From an uncultured Flaviramulus sp. (GTDB taxonomy: Bacteria; Bacteroidota; Bacteroidia; Flavobacteriales; Flavobacteriaceae), in NCBI GenBank assembly GCA_947501105.1, contig CANMUP010000002.1:62001-126000 (forward strand): a DNA stretch of 64,000 nucleotides. The letters are read 5' to 3'. The position numbers and the translations under genes are program-made. Below the pieces are notes generated by a model that did not search any database, had not been told where the DNA came from, and was given only the letters and a program-made list of their open reading frames with translations. Below are positions 1 to 9,457 of the stretch, piece after piece; within the stretch, counting starts at the first letter, position 1, and each line of letters starts with the position of its first letter.

Positions 1-359
1 AGTAAACCATCAATCCAAGGCAAAAGTTTTTTTGCACAGTGATCTGTATGTAAAATTACTGGAACACCATAAGCTTCAGATAATGCGTGTACATGCTTTG
101 CACCAGCAATGGCACCTGCAATAGCAGCTTTTTGTCCGTCATTGCTTAATCCTTTACCAGCATTAAACTGTGCGCCACCATTTGAAAATTGAATAATTAC
201 AGGAGCGTTTAAATCTCTTGCAGTTTCTAAAACACCATTAATAGTATCTGAACCAATAACGTTAACAGCAGGAAGTGCATAATTATTAGCTTTTGCATGG
301 TTAAAAATAGCTTGTACTTCTTTACCTGTTGCAACACCTGGTTTTATATTATGTCCCAT
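1..359 (-). CDS. fbaA: Class II fructose-bisphosphate aldolase, N-terminal part (cut by window start)
   Basis: The enzyme cleaves fructose 1,6-bisphosphate into two triose phosphates, using a divalent metal, in cytosolic glycolysis and gluconeogenesis. The minus strand reads from an ATG at 357-359 to the window edge, about 119 codons. The start MGHNIKPGV, the segment VIIQFSNGGAQF and the metal-binding HTDHCAKK motif are typical of long class II aldolases (FbaA type). The catalytic C-terminal half lies outside the window. A possible -7 box (TACTTTTG on the minus strand, 392-399) sits about 35 bp upstream. Identification is firm; only the gene's length is unknown. Confidence 0.95.
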   Translation of the reverse strand, partial: MGHNIKPGVATGKEVQAIFNHAKANNYALPAVNVIGSDTINGVLETARDLNAPVIIQFSNGGAQFNAGKGLSNDGQKAAIAGAIAGAKHVHALSEAYGVPVILHTDHCAKKLLPWIDGL

Positions 360-391
360 TTTTTATTTAATTGATTAAAATTAGTAGGTTT

Positions 392-399
392 CAAAAGTA
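392..399 (-). promoter_or_regulatory. Possible -7 promoter box of fbaA
   Basis: The minus strand reads TACTTTTG, matching the Bacteroidota consensus TAnnTTTG, 33 bp upstream of the fbaA ATG. No clear TTG -33 element is seen at the usual spacing, so this is tentative. Confidence 0.35.
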
Positions 400-569
400 A
401 TCAATTTTTAAATAAATAGTTATGCTTTTATTGGATGAAACTACCTAAATGAAACTAAAACGTTATAGTTTATATTATGTGAAAATTAGGCTATTGCATT
501 CACTTAGATAAGTTCAATGTTGATAAATTTTAATGAAGCCTTAACAAAGGGCAGAGTAGTTCTTTGTAA

Positions 570-3101
570 TTAAAAAGGGTAATTTATACCAATATTATAT
601 ACTGCGTTACCAAAATTGTAATCATTAAACCAACGATTTTGATCTCTATAAAAAGGATCGTAAGTTTTAAAACCGATATCAAAACGGAAAATAAAAAAGC
701 TAAAATCGTAACGGAAACCAAAACCTGAGCCAATTGCAATATCCTTTAAGGAGTTGAAATTGGTAAAAGTAGCATTATCATCTTCAACGTCGTCTAATGC
801 ATTCCAAATGTTACCTGTATCAACAAATACCGCCCCGTTTAAGTTTTCAAATATATTAAAACGTTGTTCTACACTAAAAGCTAGTTTTAAATTGGCTTCG
901 TTAAACTCATTAATAGTTTCTGAACTTCCTGGGCCTAAACTATAAGCAGTCCATGCACGATTATCGTTTGCGCCGCCTGCAAAAAAACTTTTAGAAAAAG
1001 GGATACTAGATGAGTTTCCGTAAGGAATAGCAATACCAAAAAAGGCTCGCATTGCTAAAACATTTTTTCTGCCTAAATCCCAGTGTTTTACATAATCGAA
1101 CTCTGTTTTTATATATTGAGAATAAGCGACATTAAATAATTCGTAGCGGTCATCGGCATTCTTTTTGAGCCCTAAAAGCTTTGAAGTATTTGCAAGCAAG
1201 TTACCTGCTGCTTCTAATCTAAAACGAAATATTGAAAAATCTTCATCAAATAAATTTTGACGTTTATCTTGAGTGAAGCTAAAACTTGATGAAAAAATTA
1301 AGTTATTTTCAGTCAATCTATTTTTACGTTCGTTAATTGCCGACACCGTTTTGTAGTCATTATCAGTTGAAACTAACGATGTGTTATTGTTTAAAACATC
1401 ACTTAGAAAAGTATCAGTTAGTTCTGGAAAAGTTAAATCATTTCCATTATTGTAATTTATAGTTTTTGAAATGTCATTTAGCGTATTAAAGGAGTTTTGG
1501 TAGACATCAAAATAATTTCCAATATTTAGGTTTCTAACATATTGCACATTAAATAAATCGAGTCTGTTAGTAACTATGGCATTTGGGTTCCACTTATAGT
1601 TAAATGTACCAGTAAAAGTTTGCTTATCTAAACCTATATTAGTTTGACTTGTAGCCGATAAACTAATTCTGGTAGTTGGAGACATGTATTTAGGAATTAA
1701 TTTTTCAGTATTAAAAGGAGAAAATAATCTAGGGAATGTAAGTTTCAAATCTACTCCAAACTCATTAATATCAAAAAATTGATCGCGGTTGTTTCCAGCG
1801 TCATCTGAAGCGCCAATAGATGCAATTCCAGAGATTTCAAAAGTTTCTGCACCTCTAAAAATATTTCTTATAAGTAAAGAAGGGTTTAATGAAAAGCCAA
1901 CATCTTGTATGTTACTTTTAGATACTTCGGCACTAAAGCCTAAACCGAATTTTTTTAAAGGTGTTAAATAAATATTTGCAATAAGTTCGTCATCTTTCCC
2001 TGGTATTGTATCGTATTTAATGTCTGGGTATTTAAATGTGCGTAACTCACTTATATGTCTATAAGAACGTGTTCTATCAATATCTCTAAAAATATCTCCA
2101 GGGTTTATAAAAATAGCATCGGTTATTGCTTTAGGCTTATACTTTATTTTATTATAACCATATAAGTTATAGCCATTAAATGTAATGGACTCTTTGGGTG
2201 ATTTATCAATATTTTCAAAAGTGTGATCTGTAAATATATTTACATCTTTTATTTTATAAATTTTAAAAGGTCTTCGTATAGTAGAGTCTTGAGTTCTTAT
2301 AGCCCTATCTTGAATGATAACATCAATGTTAGCTTTTTTACCAGTATCAACTGTATCAACCGTAAACCTGATGTAGTCTTGATTAAAATGAAAGACGCCA
2401 GAATTACGCATTTCGGCAGAAATTCTATCGCGCTCTAAACCTAAAATTGGAATAACATATTGATCTTTTTGCTTTATTAAAGCATCTTTTTTAATTGTTT
2501 TGTATAAAGAATCTATAATAGGCGATTTAATATTTTTAGTAATGGAGTCAATTATATAAGGTTCGCCATGTTTTACAAAATAATCAATAGTTGCTCGCTT
2601 ATTATCTTTTTTATTAATGTCATATTTTATATCAACGTTGCTCCAGCCATTAAACTTATAATAAGATTTTAAACGCTTTGCAGTTTTCTTCGTTTTTTCC
2701 TCATCAACAATAACTGGAGGTTCACCAGTTTTTTTTAACCAATTGTTAAACCCTAAGGCCGATGCTTTAAGTCTATCTACTTGTTTTTGAGAGTACGCTT
2801 TTTTTAAGCGTTCTCGCCTTTTTGGATTTTTATCTAACCAGGCTTCAAAAATAGAATCTCTATTTGGGCGTGCTAAATTGTATATATTAAGTCTTAAATT
2901 ACCAATTAAAGGTAACTTGCTATTTGGTTTTTGGTGTAATAAATTTGCTACGGTTTCGGTATTGTTCTTTTTATCGTTTACATGTACTGTGTTTTTTACA
3001 AGTAAGTGTTCATTTTCTGCAACTCTTTTTACAGTATCACAAGATGTAAAGTATCCTGTAAAACATAATAATAGTAGTATTTTTAAGAATTGTTTTTGCA
3101 A
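570..3101 (-). CDS. tamL: TamL-like BamA/TamA-family outer membrane lipoprotein
   Basis: 843 residues. The N-terminus is a lipoprotein signal (hydrophobic run, then a Cys in FTSCDT), followed by POTRA-like repeats and a C-terminal Omp85/D15-type beta barrel that ends in an aromatic residue (GINYPF). In Bacteroidota the lipid-anchored TamA homologue is called TamL and is thought to work with TamB in outer membrane or surface protein assembly. The start codon is TTG at 3099-3101: an in-frame TAA lies three codons upstream, and no ATG precedes the signal peptide. It is divergent from the RNA methyltransferase gene at 3297. A TATTTTTG -7 box on the minus strand (3184-3191) could serve it. The family is sure; the TamL label is inferred from the lipoprotein signal. 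Confidence 0.85.
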   Translation of the reverse strand: MQKQFLKILLLLCFTGYFTSCDTVKRVAENEHLLVKNTVHVNDKKNNTETVANLLHQKPNSKLPLIGNLRLNIYNLARPNRDSIFEAWLDKNPKRRERLKKAYSQKQVDRLKASALGFNNWLKKTGEPPVIVDEEKTKKTAKRLKSYYKFNGWSNVDIKYDINKKDNKRATIDYFVKHGEPYIIDSITKNIKSPIIDSLYKTIKKDALIKQKDQYVIPILGLERDRISAEMRNSGVFHFNQDYIRFTVDTVDTGKKANIDVIIQDRAIRTQDSTIRRPFKIYKIKDVNIFTDHTFENIDKSPKESITFNGYNLYGYNKIKYKPKAITDAIFINPGDIFRDIDRTRSYRHISELRTFKYPDIKYDTIPGKDDELIANIYLTPLKKFGLGFSAEVSKSNIQDVGFSLNPSLLIRNIFRGAETFEISGIASIGASDDAGNNRDQFFDINEFGVDLKLTFPRLFSPFNTEKLIPKYMSPTTRISLSATSQTNIGLDKQTFTGTFNYKWNPNAIVTNRLDLFNVQYVRNLNIGNYFDVYQNSFNTLNDISKTINYNNGNDLTFPELTDTFLSDVLNNNTSLVSTDNDYKTVSAINERKNRLTENNLIFSSSFSFTQDKRQNLFDEDFSIFRFRLEAAGNLLANTSKLLGLKKNADDRYELFNVAYSQYIKTEFDYVKHWDLGRKNVLAMRAFFGIAIPYGNSSSIPFSKSFFAGGANDNRAWTAYSLGPGSSETINEFNEANLKLAFSVEQRFNIFENLNGAVFVDTGNIWNALDDVEDDNATFTNFNSLKDIAIGSGFGFRYDFSFFIFRFDIGFKTYDPFYRDQNRWFNDYNFGNAVYNIGINYPF

Positions 3102-3183
3102 ATGAAATTATATTTAATTCAAGTTACGTGTTTAAGAGTTTATTTTAATTAAAAGAAATAATAATAAATACTTATTATGGACT

Positions 3184-3191
3184 CAAAAATA
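3184..3191 (-). promoter_or_regulatory. Possible -7 box of tamL
   Basis: TATTTTTG on the minus strand, 83 bp upstream of the TTG start, fits the TAnnTTTG consensus. A -33 TTG is not obvious. Confidence 0.35.
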
Positions 3192-3296
3192 CATTATTTC
3201 CTCAGAAAACACCTAAATAGTTTAAGTGTAATTTAACCTTATAAATATTTTTTCATTTCTTTATAAAATTAAAATGAATAATATAAAAAAGATTTA

Positions 3297-4016
3297 ATGC
3301 TCTCTAAAAGCCAGATAAAATTAATAACGAGTTTAAAGCAAAAAAAATATAGATTGCAACATGGTTTTTTTGTTGTTGAGGGTATAAAAACAATAAAAGA
3401 ACTATTACAATCTAAATTAATGCTTCAAGCATTATATACGACTGAAACATTCAATATTGATGCCAAAGATGAAATTTTAATTTCTCAAACCGATTTAAAG
3501 CGTATTAGTTTTTTAACGACACCAAATAAAGCTTTAGCAGTTTTTAAAATACCAAAGCCAAAATCAATAAATACAAATGGACTAATTGTAGCACTCGACG
3601 CGGTTAGAGATCCTGGAAATTTGGGCACTATTATTAGGCTTTGCGATTGGTTTGGCATTAAAGATTTGGTTTGTAGTCAAGAAACGGTTGATTGTTTTAA
3701 TCCTAAAGTTATTCAAGCCACAATGGGTTCTATAACTAGAGTTAATATAAGTTATGTTGATTTGGTTGATTTTTTAAACGAAGTAGAATTGCCCGTTTTT
3801 GGAGCTTTTATGGAAGGTGAAACCGTTTATAAAAAGCAATTACCAAATTCCGGAATTTTAGTTATGGGGAATGAAGCTAACGGTATTTCAAAGCAAGTTG
3901 AAGCAACTATGGATGAAAAAGTTTCAATACCAAGATTTGGCGATTTACAAGCCACTGAAAGTTTAAATGTTGCAACAGCAACAGCTATTTTATTGAGTGA
4001 GTTTAGGAGGGGTTAG
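3297..4016 (+). CDS. TrmH/SpoU-family RNA 2'-O-methyltransferase
   Basis: 239 residues. SPOUT-fold enzymes methylate ribose 2'-OH groups in rRNA or tRNA with S-adenosylmethionine. The N-terminal part (about 1-85) resembles the SpoU substrate-binding domain. The catalytic domain shows the three SpoU motifs: RDPGNLGTIIR (about 105), LVMGNEANGIS (about 190) and SLNVATATAILL at the C-terminus. The family is unmistakable, but the exact target nucleotide cannot be read from sequence. It is divergent from tamL and convergent with porT, so it is probably transcribed alone. Confidence 0.9.
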   Translation: MLSKSQIKLITSLKQKKYRLQHGFFVVEGIKTIKELLQSKLMLQALYTTETFNIDAKDEILISQTDLKRISFLTTPNKALAVFKIPKPKSINTNGLIVALDAVRDPGNLGTIIRLCDWFGIKDLVCSQETVDCFNPKVIQATMGSITRVNISYVDLVDFLNEVELPVFGAFMEGETVYKKQLPNSGILVMGNEANGISKQVEATMDEKVSIPRFGDLQATESLNVATATAILLSEFRRG

Positions 4017-4044
4017 TTGTGAGAGTGCGAATCTGTAGTTTAAG

Positions 4045-4776
4045 CTATTGAAACGTAAAGTTAATAAATACACCACGTGTTTTCATGCTTGCTATATTAC
4101 TTGTCCAAGGGCTATTTGGGTCTGTATCTCTTACTAATTCATCATTAATAGCAAAAAGCCCACGAATTGAAGGTGTAAACTTAAAATTATATAAATACAA
4201 ATCTACACCAAAACCAAGTTCATAAAATAGCATATTTTTCTTGGTTCTAAATTGCCCATTACTATTATCATTTGGATTTGTTTCGTTGCTAGATAGGTTT
4301 AAAGCTGTTGAAACCCCTCCAACAATAAAAGGTTTAAAATTGTTAATTCGTTTGGTAGAAAGTTTTACTAATAAAGGAATATGAATGTAAGTAGATTTTA
4401 CTTCTCTTTTTAAATCTGAATTATTTATATCAGGAACACCTTCAAAATATGTTTGACTATAATATAATTCTCTCGTAGTAATTAATAAACCTGGTTCTAA
4501 ACGTAAATCAATAAACTTATTTATGCGAAGATTTCCTATTAACCCAACACTAAAACCTGGGCTTCTTTTTACGTAAATATCACGTAAGTCTTCATTGTAA
4601 TCAAAATTGAAATCGTAATTATTGATGCCCAAAAAATAGCCCCAACGTAATAAATTATTGTCAGTAGTTCCTCTTCCTTGATTTGCATCATAGGTTACTT
4701 TTTCTTTTTTAAATAACTGTGCGTTAGAAGTTTGAACTACTAAAAGAAATGATAATAACAGAAGAAATTGCTTCAT
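4045..4776 (-). CDS. porT: Type IX secretion system protein PorT
   Basis: 243 residues. PorT (SprT in gliding flavobacteria) is an outer-membrane-associated beta-barrel-like protein needed for T9SS secretion and gliding motility. The N-terminus is a cleavable signal peptide ending in SNAQ. The rest is built of alternating short beta strands and ends in an aromatic-containing strand (GVFINFTFQ), as in the PorT/outer-membrane-beta-barrel family. It lies 2 bp downstream of ubiE on the same strand. The ubiE-porT order is a recurrent arrangement in flavobacteria and supports the call. Confidence 0.88.
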   Translation of the reverse strand: MKQFLLLLSFLLVVQTSNAQLFKKEKVTYDANQGRGTTDNNLLRWGYFLGINNYDFNFDYNEDLRDIYVKRSPGFSVGLIGNLRINKFIDLRLEPGLLITTRELYYSQTYFEGVPDINNSDLKREVKSTYIHIPLLVKLSTKRINNFKPFIVGGVSTALNLSSNETNPNDNSNGQFRTKKNMLFYELGFGVDLYLYNFKFTPSIRGLFAINDELVRDTDPNSPWTSNIASMKTRGVFINFTFQ

Positions 4777-4778
4777 TT

Positions 4779-5507
4779 TTATTGTTTTGATGCTGTATAG
4801 ATAGTCGCTACTCCAAAGGTTTGCGGAAAATCTTCAACATTAATAAACCCAATTTTGCGTAAAATATTGTTTAAAGCTTCACCATAAGGAAAAGTTGATG
4901 CTGATTCACACAAATATTTATAAGCGCTTCTATCTTTAGAAAACACCCTGCCAATAACTGGTAAAATATTTTTTGTATAAAAGTTATAGCCTTGTTTATA
5001 CGGTGCTTTATCGGGCATTGAAGTTTCTAAAATCACAAAATTACCGTTAGGCTTTAAAACTCTAAGGATTTCTTTTAATCCATTTTCTAAAGTTTCAAAA
5101 TTACGCACTCCAAAAGCTACGGTTATAGCGTCAAAGGTATTATCGCCAAAAGGCATGTTTTCAGAATCACCTAAAACCATTTCAATTTTTTGCTCTAAAC
5201 CTTTCTTTTTAATTTTTTCTTTACCAATGTCTAACATGCCACTGCTAATATCTAAACCAACAATTTTTGTAGCATTAGTTTCTGCAAGATTAATAGCTAA
5301 ATCTCCAGTTCCTGTTGCAATATCTAAAATGGTTTCTGGTTGCTTTTCTTTAACCAATTTCACCACTTTTTTACGCCATTTTATATCAATTCCAAAAGAA
5401 ATCACACGATTTAATCCATCGTAATCACCAGAAATGGTATCAAACATTTTGGTAACCTGTTCTTTTTTTCCTAATTCGCTATTCTTGTAAGGCTTTATTT
5501 TTGACAA
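4779..5507 (-). CDS. ubiE: Demethylmenaquinone methyltransferase (UbiE/MenG)
   Basis: 242 residues. This SAM-dependent enzyme carries out the last methylation of menaquinone (and of ubiquinone in organisms that make it). Flavobacteria use menaquinone, so the MenG role is expected. Motifs include [17 protein letters not shown] near the N-terminus, the SAM-binding [12 protein letters not shown] and the VAFGVRNFE segment. The start is TTG at 5505-5507: the sequence before the first ATG ([15 protein letters not shown]) is conserved in the family, so the longer form is preferred. It is transcribed with porT. Confidence 0.93.
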   Translation of the reverse strand: MSKIKPYKNSELGKKEQVTKMFDTISGDYDGLNRVISFGIDIKWRKKVVKLVKEKQPETILDIATGTGDLAINLAETNATKIVGLDISSGMLDIGKEKIKKKGLEQKIEMVLGDSENMPFGDNTFDAITVAFGVRNFETLENGLKEILRVLKPNGNFVILETSMPDKAPYKQGYNFYTKNILPVIGRVFSKDRSAYKYLCESASTFPYGEALNNILRKIGFINVEDFPQTFGVATIYTASKQ

Positions 5508-5611
5508 ATCTGTAAAATTTTGAGCAAATATAAACTTTTATAAAAGCATTATGCAATTGGTTTACAAATATTATATTGAGTATTAGTAAGGTAGCAATAT
5601 TTATTTTATAC

Positions 5612-5619
5612 TATATTTG
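5612..5619 (+). promoter_or_regulatory. Possible -7 box of trkA
   Basis: TATATTTG matches TAnnTTTG and lies 25 bp upstream of the trkA ATG. There is no clear -33 TTG. Confidence 0.4.
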
Positions 5620-5644
5620 TTATACTTTTTATGATATATAAATA

Positions 5645-6994
5645 ATGAAAATTATTATTGCTGGAGCTGGTGAAGTTGGATTTCATTTAGCAAAATTATT
5701 GTCTTACGAATCTCAAGAGATCACCTTAATAGACACAAATAAAGAAAGTCTTGCCCACGCCGACACACATTTAGATATAAAAGTTATTAAAGGAGATGCT
5801 ACATCAATTGCTATTTTAAAAGAAGCACGTGTAGATACTAGTGATTTATTAATTGGTGTAACAGCGTCCGAAACTACTAATATTACAATCTGTGTTTTAG
5901 CAAAGCAATTAGGATCTAAACGTACCATTGCAAGAATATCTAATACTGAATTTATAAACCATAAAGATGAAGTTGGATTTACTAAATTTGGAATTGATGA
6001 GCTTATTTCCCCTGAAGCTTTAGCGGCTTCTGAGATTGAATTATCACTTAAATCATCTTCATTTAATGATAATTACGAGTTTGAAGAAGGCGCGCTTACT
6101 ATGGCAGGTTTAACCTTGTCTAAAGAAGCTTCTTTTGTTGGGAAAAAGGTAAAGCAAGCGGCTAAAATTTTTCCAGAAATTCACTTTGTTCCTATTGCCA
6201 TTCAGCGCGCTGGTACACAATTCACTATTATCCCAAGAGGAGATACATTGTTTAAAGAAGGGGATAACGTTGTATTTATAACATCTGAAGGTGGTGCAGA
6301 AGAACTTTGTAAACTTACAGGAAAAGAAAATACAGAAATAAAAAAGGTTATGATTCTTGGCGGAACTCAAATAGGTTTTAAATCGGCAAGAGAATTATGC
6401 GAAAAAGGTTTTAAAGTTAAGCTTTTAGAAAAAAATAAAGAACGTGCTTTTGATATTGCTGATGCCTTACCAAACGTTTTAGTAATTAATAGTGATGGTA
6501 GAAATGTTGATATTTTAAATGAAGAAAGTATAAGCGATATGGATGCTTTTATTGCTGTAGGTGATAATTCTGAAACCAATATTATGTCTTGTTTAGTTGC
6601 CAAATCTAAAGGTGTGAAAAAATCTATTGCTTTGGTTGAAAATATGGATTATTTCGAATTATCTCAATCCATTGGTATCGATACGCTTATTAATAAAAAA
6701 TTATTGGCTGCTAATAATATTTTTAGATACATACGTAAAGGCGAAGTTGTAGCTATGACCAAACTGAATAACATGAATGCTGAGTTGTTAGAGTTTGAAG
6801 TTAAAGCAACATCAGCTATATGCAATAAAGTTATAAAAGATATTGATTTTCCTAGATCTGCAATTATTGGAGGTGTAATTAGAAATGGAGTAGGTTTAAT
6901 TGCTTTAGGAGATTTTAAAATTCAAGAGGGCGATCGAGTAGTTGTTTGCAGTTTGCTTAAATCTATAAAGGGTGTAGAAAAATTATTTCTTTAA
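5645..6994 (+). CDS. trkA: Trk potassium uptake system regulatory subunit TrkA
   Basis: 449 residues. This cytosolic NAD(H)-binding protein gates the TrkH K+ channel. It contains two tandem RCK units. The first begins with the Rossmann motif GAGEVGFHLAKLL and the acidic VIDTNKE-type strand end. The second starts around residue 235 with MILGGTQIGFKSAREL. Each is followed by an RCK_C (TrkA_C) domain. Length and order match full-length TrkA. It is followed after 12 bp by trkH, making a two-gene operon. Confidence 0.95.
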   Translation: MKIIIAGAGEVGFHLAKLLSYESQEITLIDTNKESLAHADTHLDIKVIKGDATSIAILKEARVDTSDLLIGVTASETTNITICVLAKQLGSKRTIARISNTEFINHKDEVGFTKFGIDELISPEALAASEIELSLKSSSFNDNYEFEEGALTMAGLTLSKEASFVGKKVKQAAKIFPEIHFVPIAIQRAGTQFTIIPRGDTLFKEGDNVVFITSEGGAEELCKLTGKENTEIKKVMILGGTQIGFKSARELCEKGFKVKLLEKNKERAFDIADALPNVLVINSDGRNVDILNEESISDMDAFIAVGDNSETNIMSCLVAKSKGVKKSIALVENMDYFELSQSIGIDTLINKKLLAANNIFRYIRKGEVVAMTKLNNMNAELLEFEVKATSAICNKVIKDIDFPRSAIIGGVIRNGVGLIALGDFKIQEGDRVVVCSLLKSIKGVEKLFL

Positions 6995-7006
6995 TACTGC
7001 GTTTTA

Positions 7007-8500
7007 ATGAAGCTTAATTACAAAATCATTTTTCATTTTTTCGGACTCCTATTATTATTCAATGGTGGTTTTGTGTTAATAGCATCGCTTATTAGTTTAA
7101 TTTATAAAGACGACGTTACACTTCAATTGTTCTCAGCAGGCATAGTTACATTAGTAATAGGTGCTTTGGTAATGCTATTTACGCGACGTCATCAAAAAGA
7201 AATGAATAAGCGCGAAGGTTATATAGTTGTAACTTTTGGCTGGATTATAATGGCTTTAGCCGGTACTTTACCTTATATTTTTACGGGAAGCATTTCTAGT
7301 TTTACTGACGCTTTTTTTGAAACCATGTCTGGCTTTACAACAACAGGAGCAAGTATTTTAGACGATATTGAAGCAGTTCCTAAAGGTGTTTTGTTTTGGC
7401 GTAGTTTAACCCATTGGATTGGAGGTATGGGAATTATTGTACTCGCTATAGCTATTTTACCATTATTAGGAATAGGAGGGATGCAGCTGTTTGCAGCCGA
7501 AGCTCCAGGGCCAAGTGCCGATAAACTACACCCAAGAATTACAGATACTGCAAAACGTTTATGGTTAATTTATTTTGGATATACAGCTGCAGAAACCATA
7601 TTGTTACAGGTTGCTGGTATGTCTTTTTTTGATGCTATTAATCATGCATTGTGTACCTTGTCAACAGGTGGGTTTTCAACTAAAAATGCAAGCATAGCTT
7701 ATTGGAATAATCAACCTATCATTCAGTACATAATCATAATATTTATGTTTTTGGCTGGTACTAATTTTGTATTAAGTTATTTTGCTTTCAAAGGGAAAAT
7801 CCAAAAAATAATACATGACGAAGAATTTAAACTTTATTTTAAATTCATTGTTGTTCTTACTGTTATAGCTTCTTGTGTTATTTATTTTAGAGCAGATATT
7901 GCGGCTTCAACTATAAACCATCCTATGGTATGGGGAGAAGCAGAAAGCGCATTTAGGCATGGGTTGTTTCAAGTAATATCAGTAATTACAACTACTGGTT
8001 TTGTCACTGCAGATTTTACCATGTGGACTCCGTTTTTAGTGGTGTTGTTTTTCGGACTTATGTTTCTTGGAGGGTCGGCTGGTAGTACATCTGGAGGTGT
8101 AAAAGTAGTGCGACATTTAATACTAATTAAAAATGGTTTTTTAGAGTTTAAGCGTACGTTACATCCTAATGCTATTGTTCCTGTGCGTTATAATAAAAGG
8201 TCTATATCTGGAGATATTGTATTTAATGTATTAGCCTTTTTTATTTTATATATGCTCTCTTTTATTATTGGAGCTTTAGGATTTTCTATGATGGAAATAG
8301 ATTTTCAATCTGCCATTGGTTTAGCTGCCTCAAGTTTAGGAAATGTAGGACCAGCCTTAGGTGATTTTGGGCCTGTAAATAACTATGCGAATTTACCCAA
8401 TATTGGTAAATGGTGGTGTAGTTTTTTAATGCTTATCGGCCGTTTAGAACTCTTTACAGTACTTATTTTGTTTACACCTTTCTTTTGGCGTAATAGATAG
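7007..8500 (+). CDS. trkH: Trk/Ktr-type potassium transporter, membrane subunit TrkH
   Basis: 497 residues and very hydrophobic. TrkH has four M1-P-M2 repeats forming the K+ pore. Filter-like segments are visible as FTTTGASI, LSTGGFST, ITTTGFVT and SSLGNVGPA, with the glycine at the conserved place in each. This is the full length for the family. It is translationally close to trkA and should form the K+ uptake complex with it. No terminator is obvious directly downstream. Confidence 0.95.
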   Translation: MKLNYKIIFHFFGLLLLFNGGFVLIASLISLIYKDDVTLQLFSAGIVTLVIGALVMLFTRRHQKEMNKREGYIVVTFGWIIMALAGTLPYIFTGSISSFTDAFFETMSGFTTTGASILDDIEAVPKGVLFWRSLTHWIGGMGIIVLAIAILPLLGIGGMQLFAAEAPGPSADKLHPRITDTAKRLWLIYFGYTAAETILLQVAGMSFFDAINHALCTLSTGGFSTKNASIAYWNNQPIIQYIIIIFMFLAGTNFVLSYFAFKGKIQKIIHDEEFKLYFKFIVVLTVIASCVIYFRADIAASTINHPMVWGEAESAFRHGLFQVISVITTTGFVTADFTMWTPFLVVLFFGLMFLGGSAGSTSGGVKVVRHLILIKNGFLEFKRTLHPNAIVPVRYNKRSISGDIVFNVLAFFILYMLSFIIGALGFSMMEIDFQSAIGLAASSLGNVGPALGDFGPVNNYANLPNIGKWWCSFLMLIGRLELFTVLILFTPFFWRNR

Positions 8501-8589
8501 AAAATAACTTTACCTTTTTTACAATTAAATTTCATAGAATTCGTTTAGTTAATTAAATAGTATTACATACCTGTATTTATTTTATAATG

Positions 8590-8597
8590 CTATTTTT
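8590..8597 (+). promoter_or_regulatory. Possible -7 box upstream of small membrane ORF
   Basis: TATTTTTG in the 555-bp gap after trkH matches TAnnTTTG. A transcript starting here would have a leader of about 130 nt before the small ORF at 8726. No clear -33 element is seen. Confidence 0.3.
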
Positions 8598-8725
8598 GCA
8601 TAACCTAAATCTAACCTTAAATTTAATTACTAAAGCTTTTTTGAAAAACAAACTATGCTTTGGTATAAATATTGATGACTATTGTAATCATCTAAAAAGA
8701 ACCCTAATCTATAAAAATTAAAAAA

Positions 8726-8884
8726 TTGAAGAAAGTAGTATTAGTAACAATTGTTATGGTAATATTGATTGTTAATATAGACAGAATAGTAATTATTGAT
8801 GATTATTTTAAGGTTATAATGCTTTTTGTTTTAGCAGGAGTTTTATCAATTTATGAATACAAAAGAGAAAAAAAAATTAGCTAA
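8726..8884 (+). CDS. Small putative two-helix membrane protein
   Basis: A 52-residue reading frame opening with TTG and ending at TAA 8882-8884. The predicted peptide has two hydrophobic stretches (VVLVTIVMVILIV and VIMLFVLAGVLSI) separated by a charged NIDRIVIIDDYF loop, and a lysine-rich tail (KREKKIS), so it would be a hairpin membrane protein with cytosolic ends. It is not recognised. The TTG start and short length leave real doubt. The alternating hydrophobic/charged layout, the upstream -7-like box and the otherwise empty 555-bp gap argue for a gene. Confidence 0.4.
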   Translation: MKKVVLVTIVMVILIVNIDRIVIIDDYFKVIMLFVLAGVLSIYEYKREKKIS

Positions 8885-9055
8885 ATAAAGCTAGGTTTTT
8901 TTGATTTTTTGAAAATATTCAAATTCGATATTTATTAGCATATATACATGCTGAGACTTGTTTGTGTATGATTTTTAATGGTTTACAAAAAGATACGGTG
9001 TAACATTTTAATTGGTTATACGTCTAGTATATGTAACCAATTAAAAAATAATAAC

Positions 9056-9307
9056 ATGGAATTAGTATTAAAAGTAGAAGATTTAGAACCAGAGCCTAGA
9101 GTAATTGAAAAATTTATCAAGCCAGAAGGCTTATTAAATTCTAATTACAAAAACCTTGCTAAAAAGAATTTAAACAATACAACTTCACAATCTCTATTTG
9201 GCATGAGACAGCGTTTAAAAAGATGCCAATATCAATTTACTTCAAGCATAGAAACTATTTTAAAAGTATCAGCTTTTGCTGTTATTTTTATAGCCATATA
9301 TTCTTAA
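9056..9307 (+). CDS. Hypothetical protein with C-terminal membrane anchor
   Basis: 83 residues starting at the ATG at 9056. An upstream frame from 8978 exists, but its added sequence looks unlike a conserved N-terminus. The N-terminal 60 residues are polar and basic (GMRQRLKRCQYQF). The last 17 residues (ILKVSAFAVIFIAIYS) form one membrane helix, so the protein is probably tail-anchored with its bulk in the cytosol. The family is not recognised. A strong hairpin follows at 9324. Confidence 0.55.
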   Translation: MELVLKVEDLEPEPRVIEKFIKPEGLLNSNYKNLAKKNLNNTTSQSLFGMRQRLKRCQYQFTSSIETILKVSAFAVIFIAIYS

Positions 9308-9323
9308 TTTTCCTCAATATAAA

Positions 9324-9356
9324 AGACCAGTTAGGGTTTTTTTCCTAAACTGGTCT
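9324..9356. terminator. Bidirectional hairpin terminator
   Basis: AGACCAGTTAGG pairs with CCTAAACTGGTCT with one bulged base. On the minus strand the stem is followed by TTTTATATT. It separates the + gene at 9056 from the minus response regulator. Confidence 0.75.
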
Positions 9357-9457
9357 AAATAATTTATTGTTGGACAATGCAAGCTTCTATTTAATTGCTT
9401 GTTATTGTGCTTATATCTTAAAGATTAGAATTACTGTTTATATCCTTTTGTGTTAAT

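Noticed and set aside
2223-2438. Plus-strand frame of about 71 codons
   Set aside because: It lies wholly inside tamL on the other strand, has no family features and no promoter; a chance frame in AT-rich DNA.
5155-5424. Plus-strand frame of 89 codons opposite ubiE
   Set aside because: Antisense to a well conserved gene with diagnostic motifs; the composition reflects the reverse of that gene.
8978-9055. N-terminal extension of the gene at 9056
   Set aside because: The added 26 residues (with two Cys and no helix pattern) look like untranslated leader; the ATG at 9056 gives a more typical small protein.
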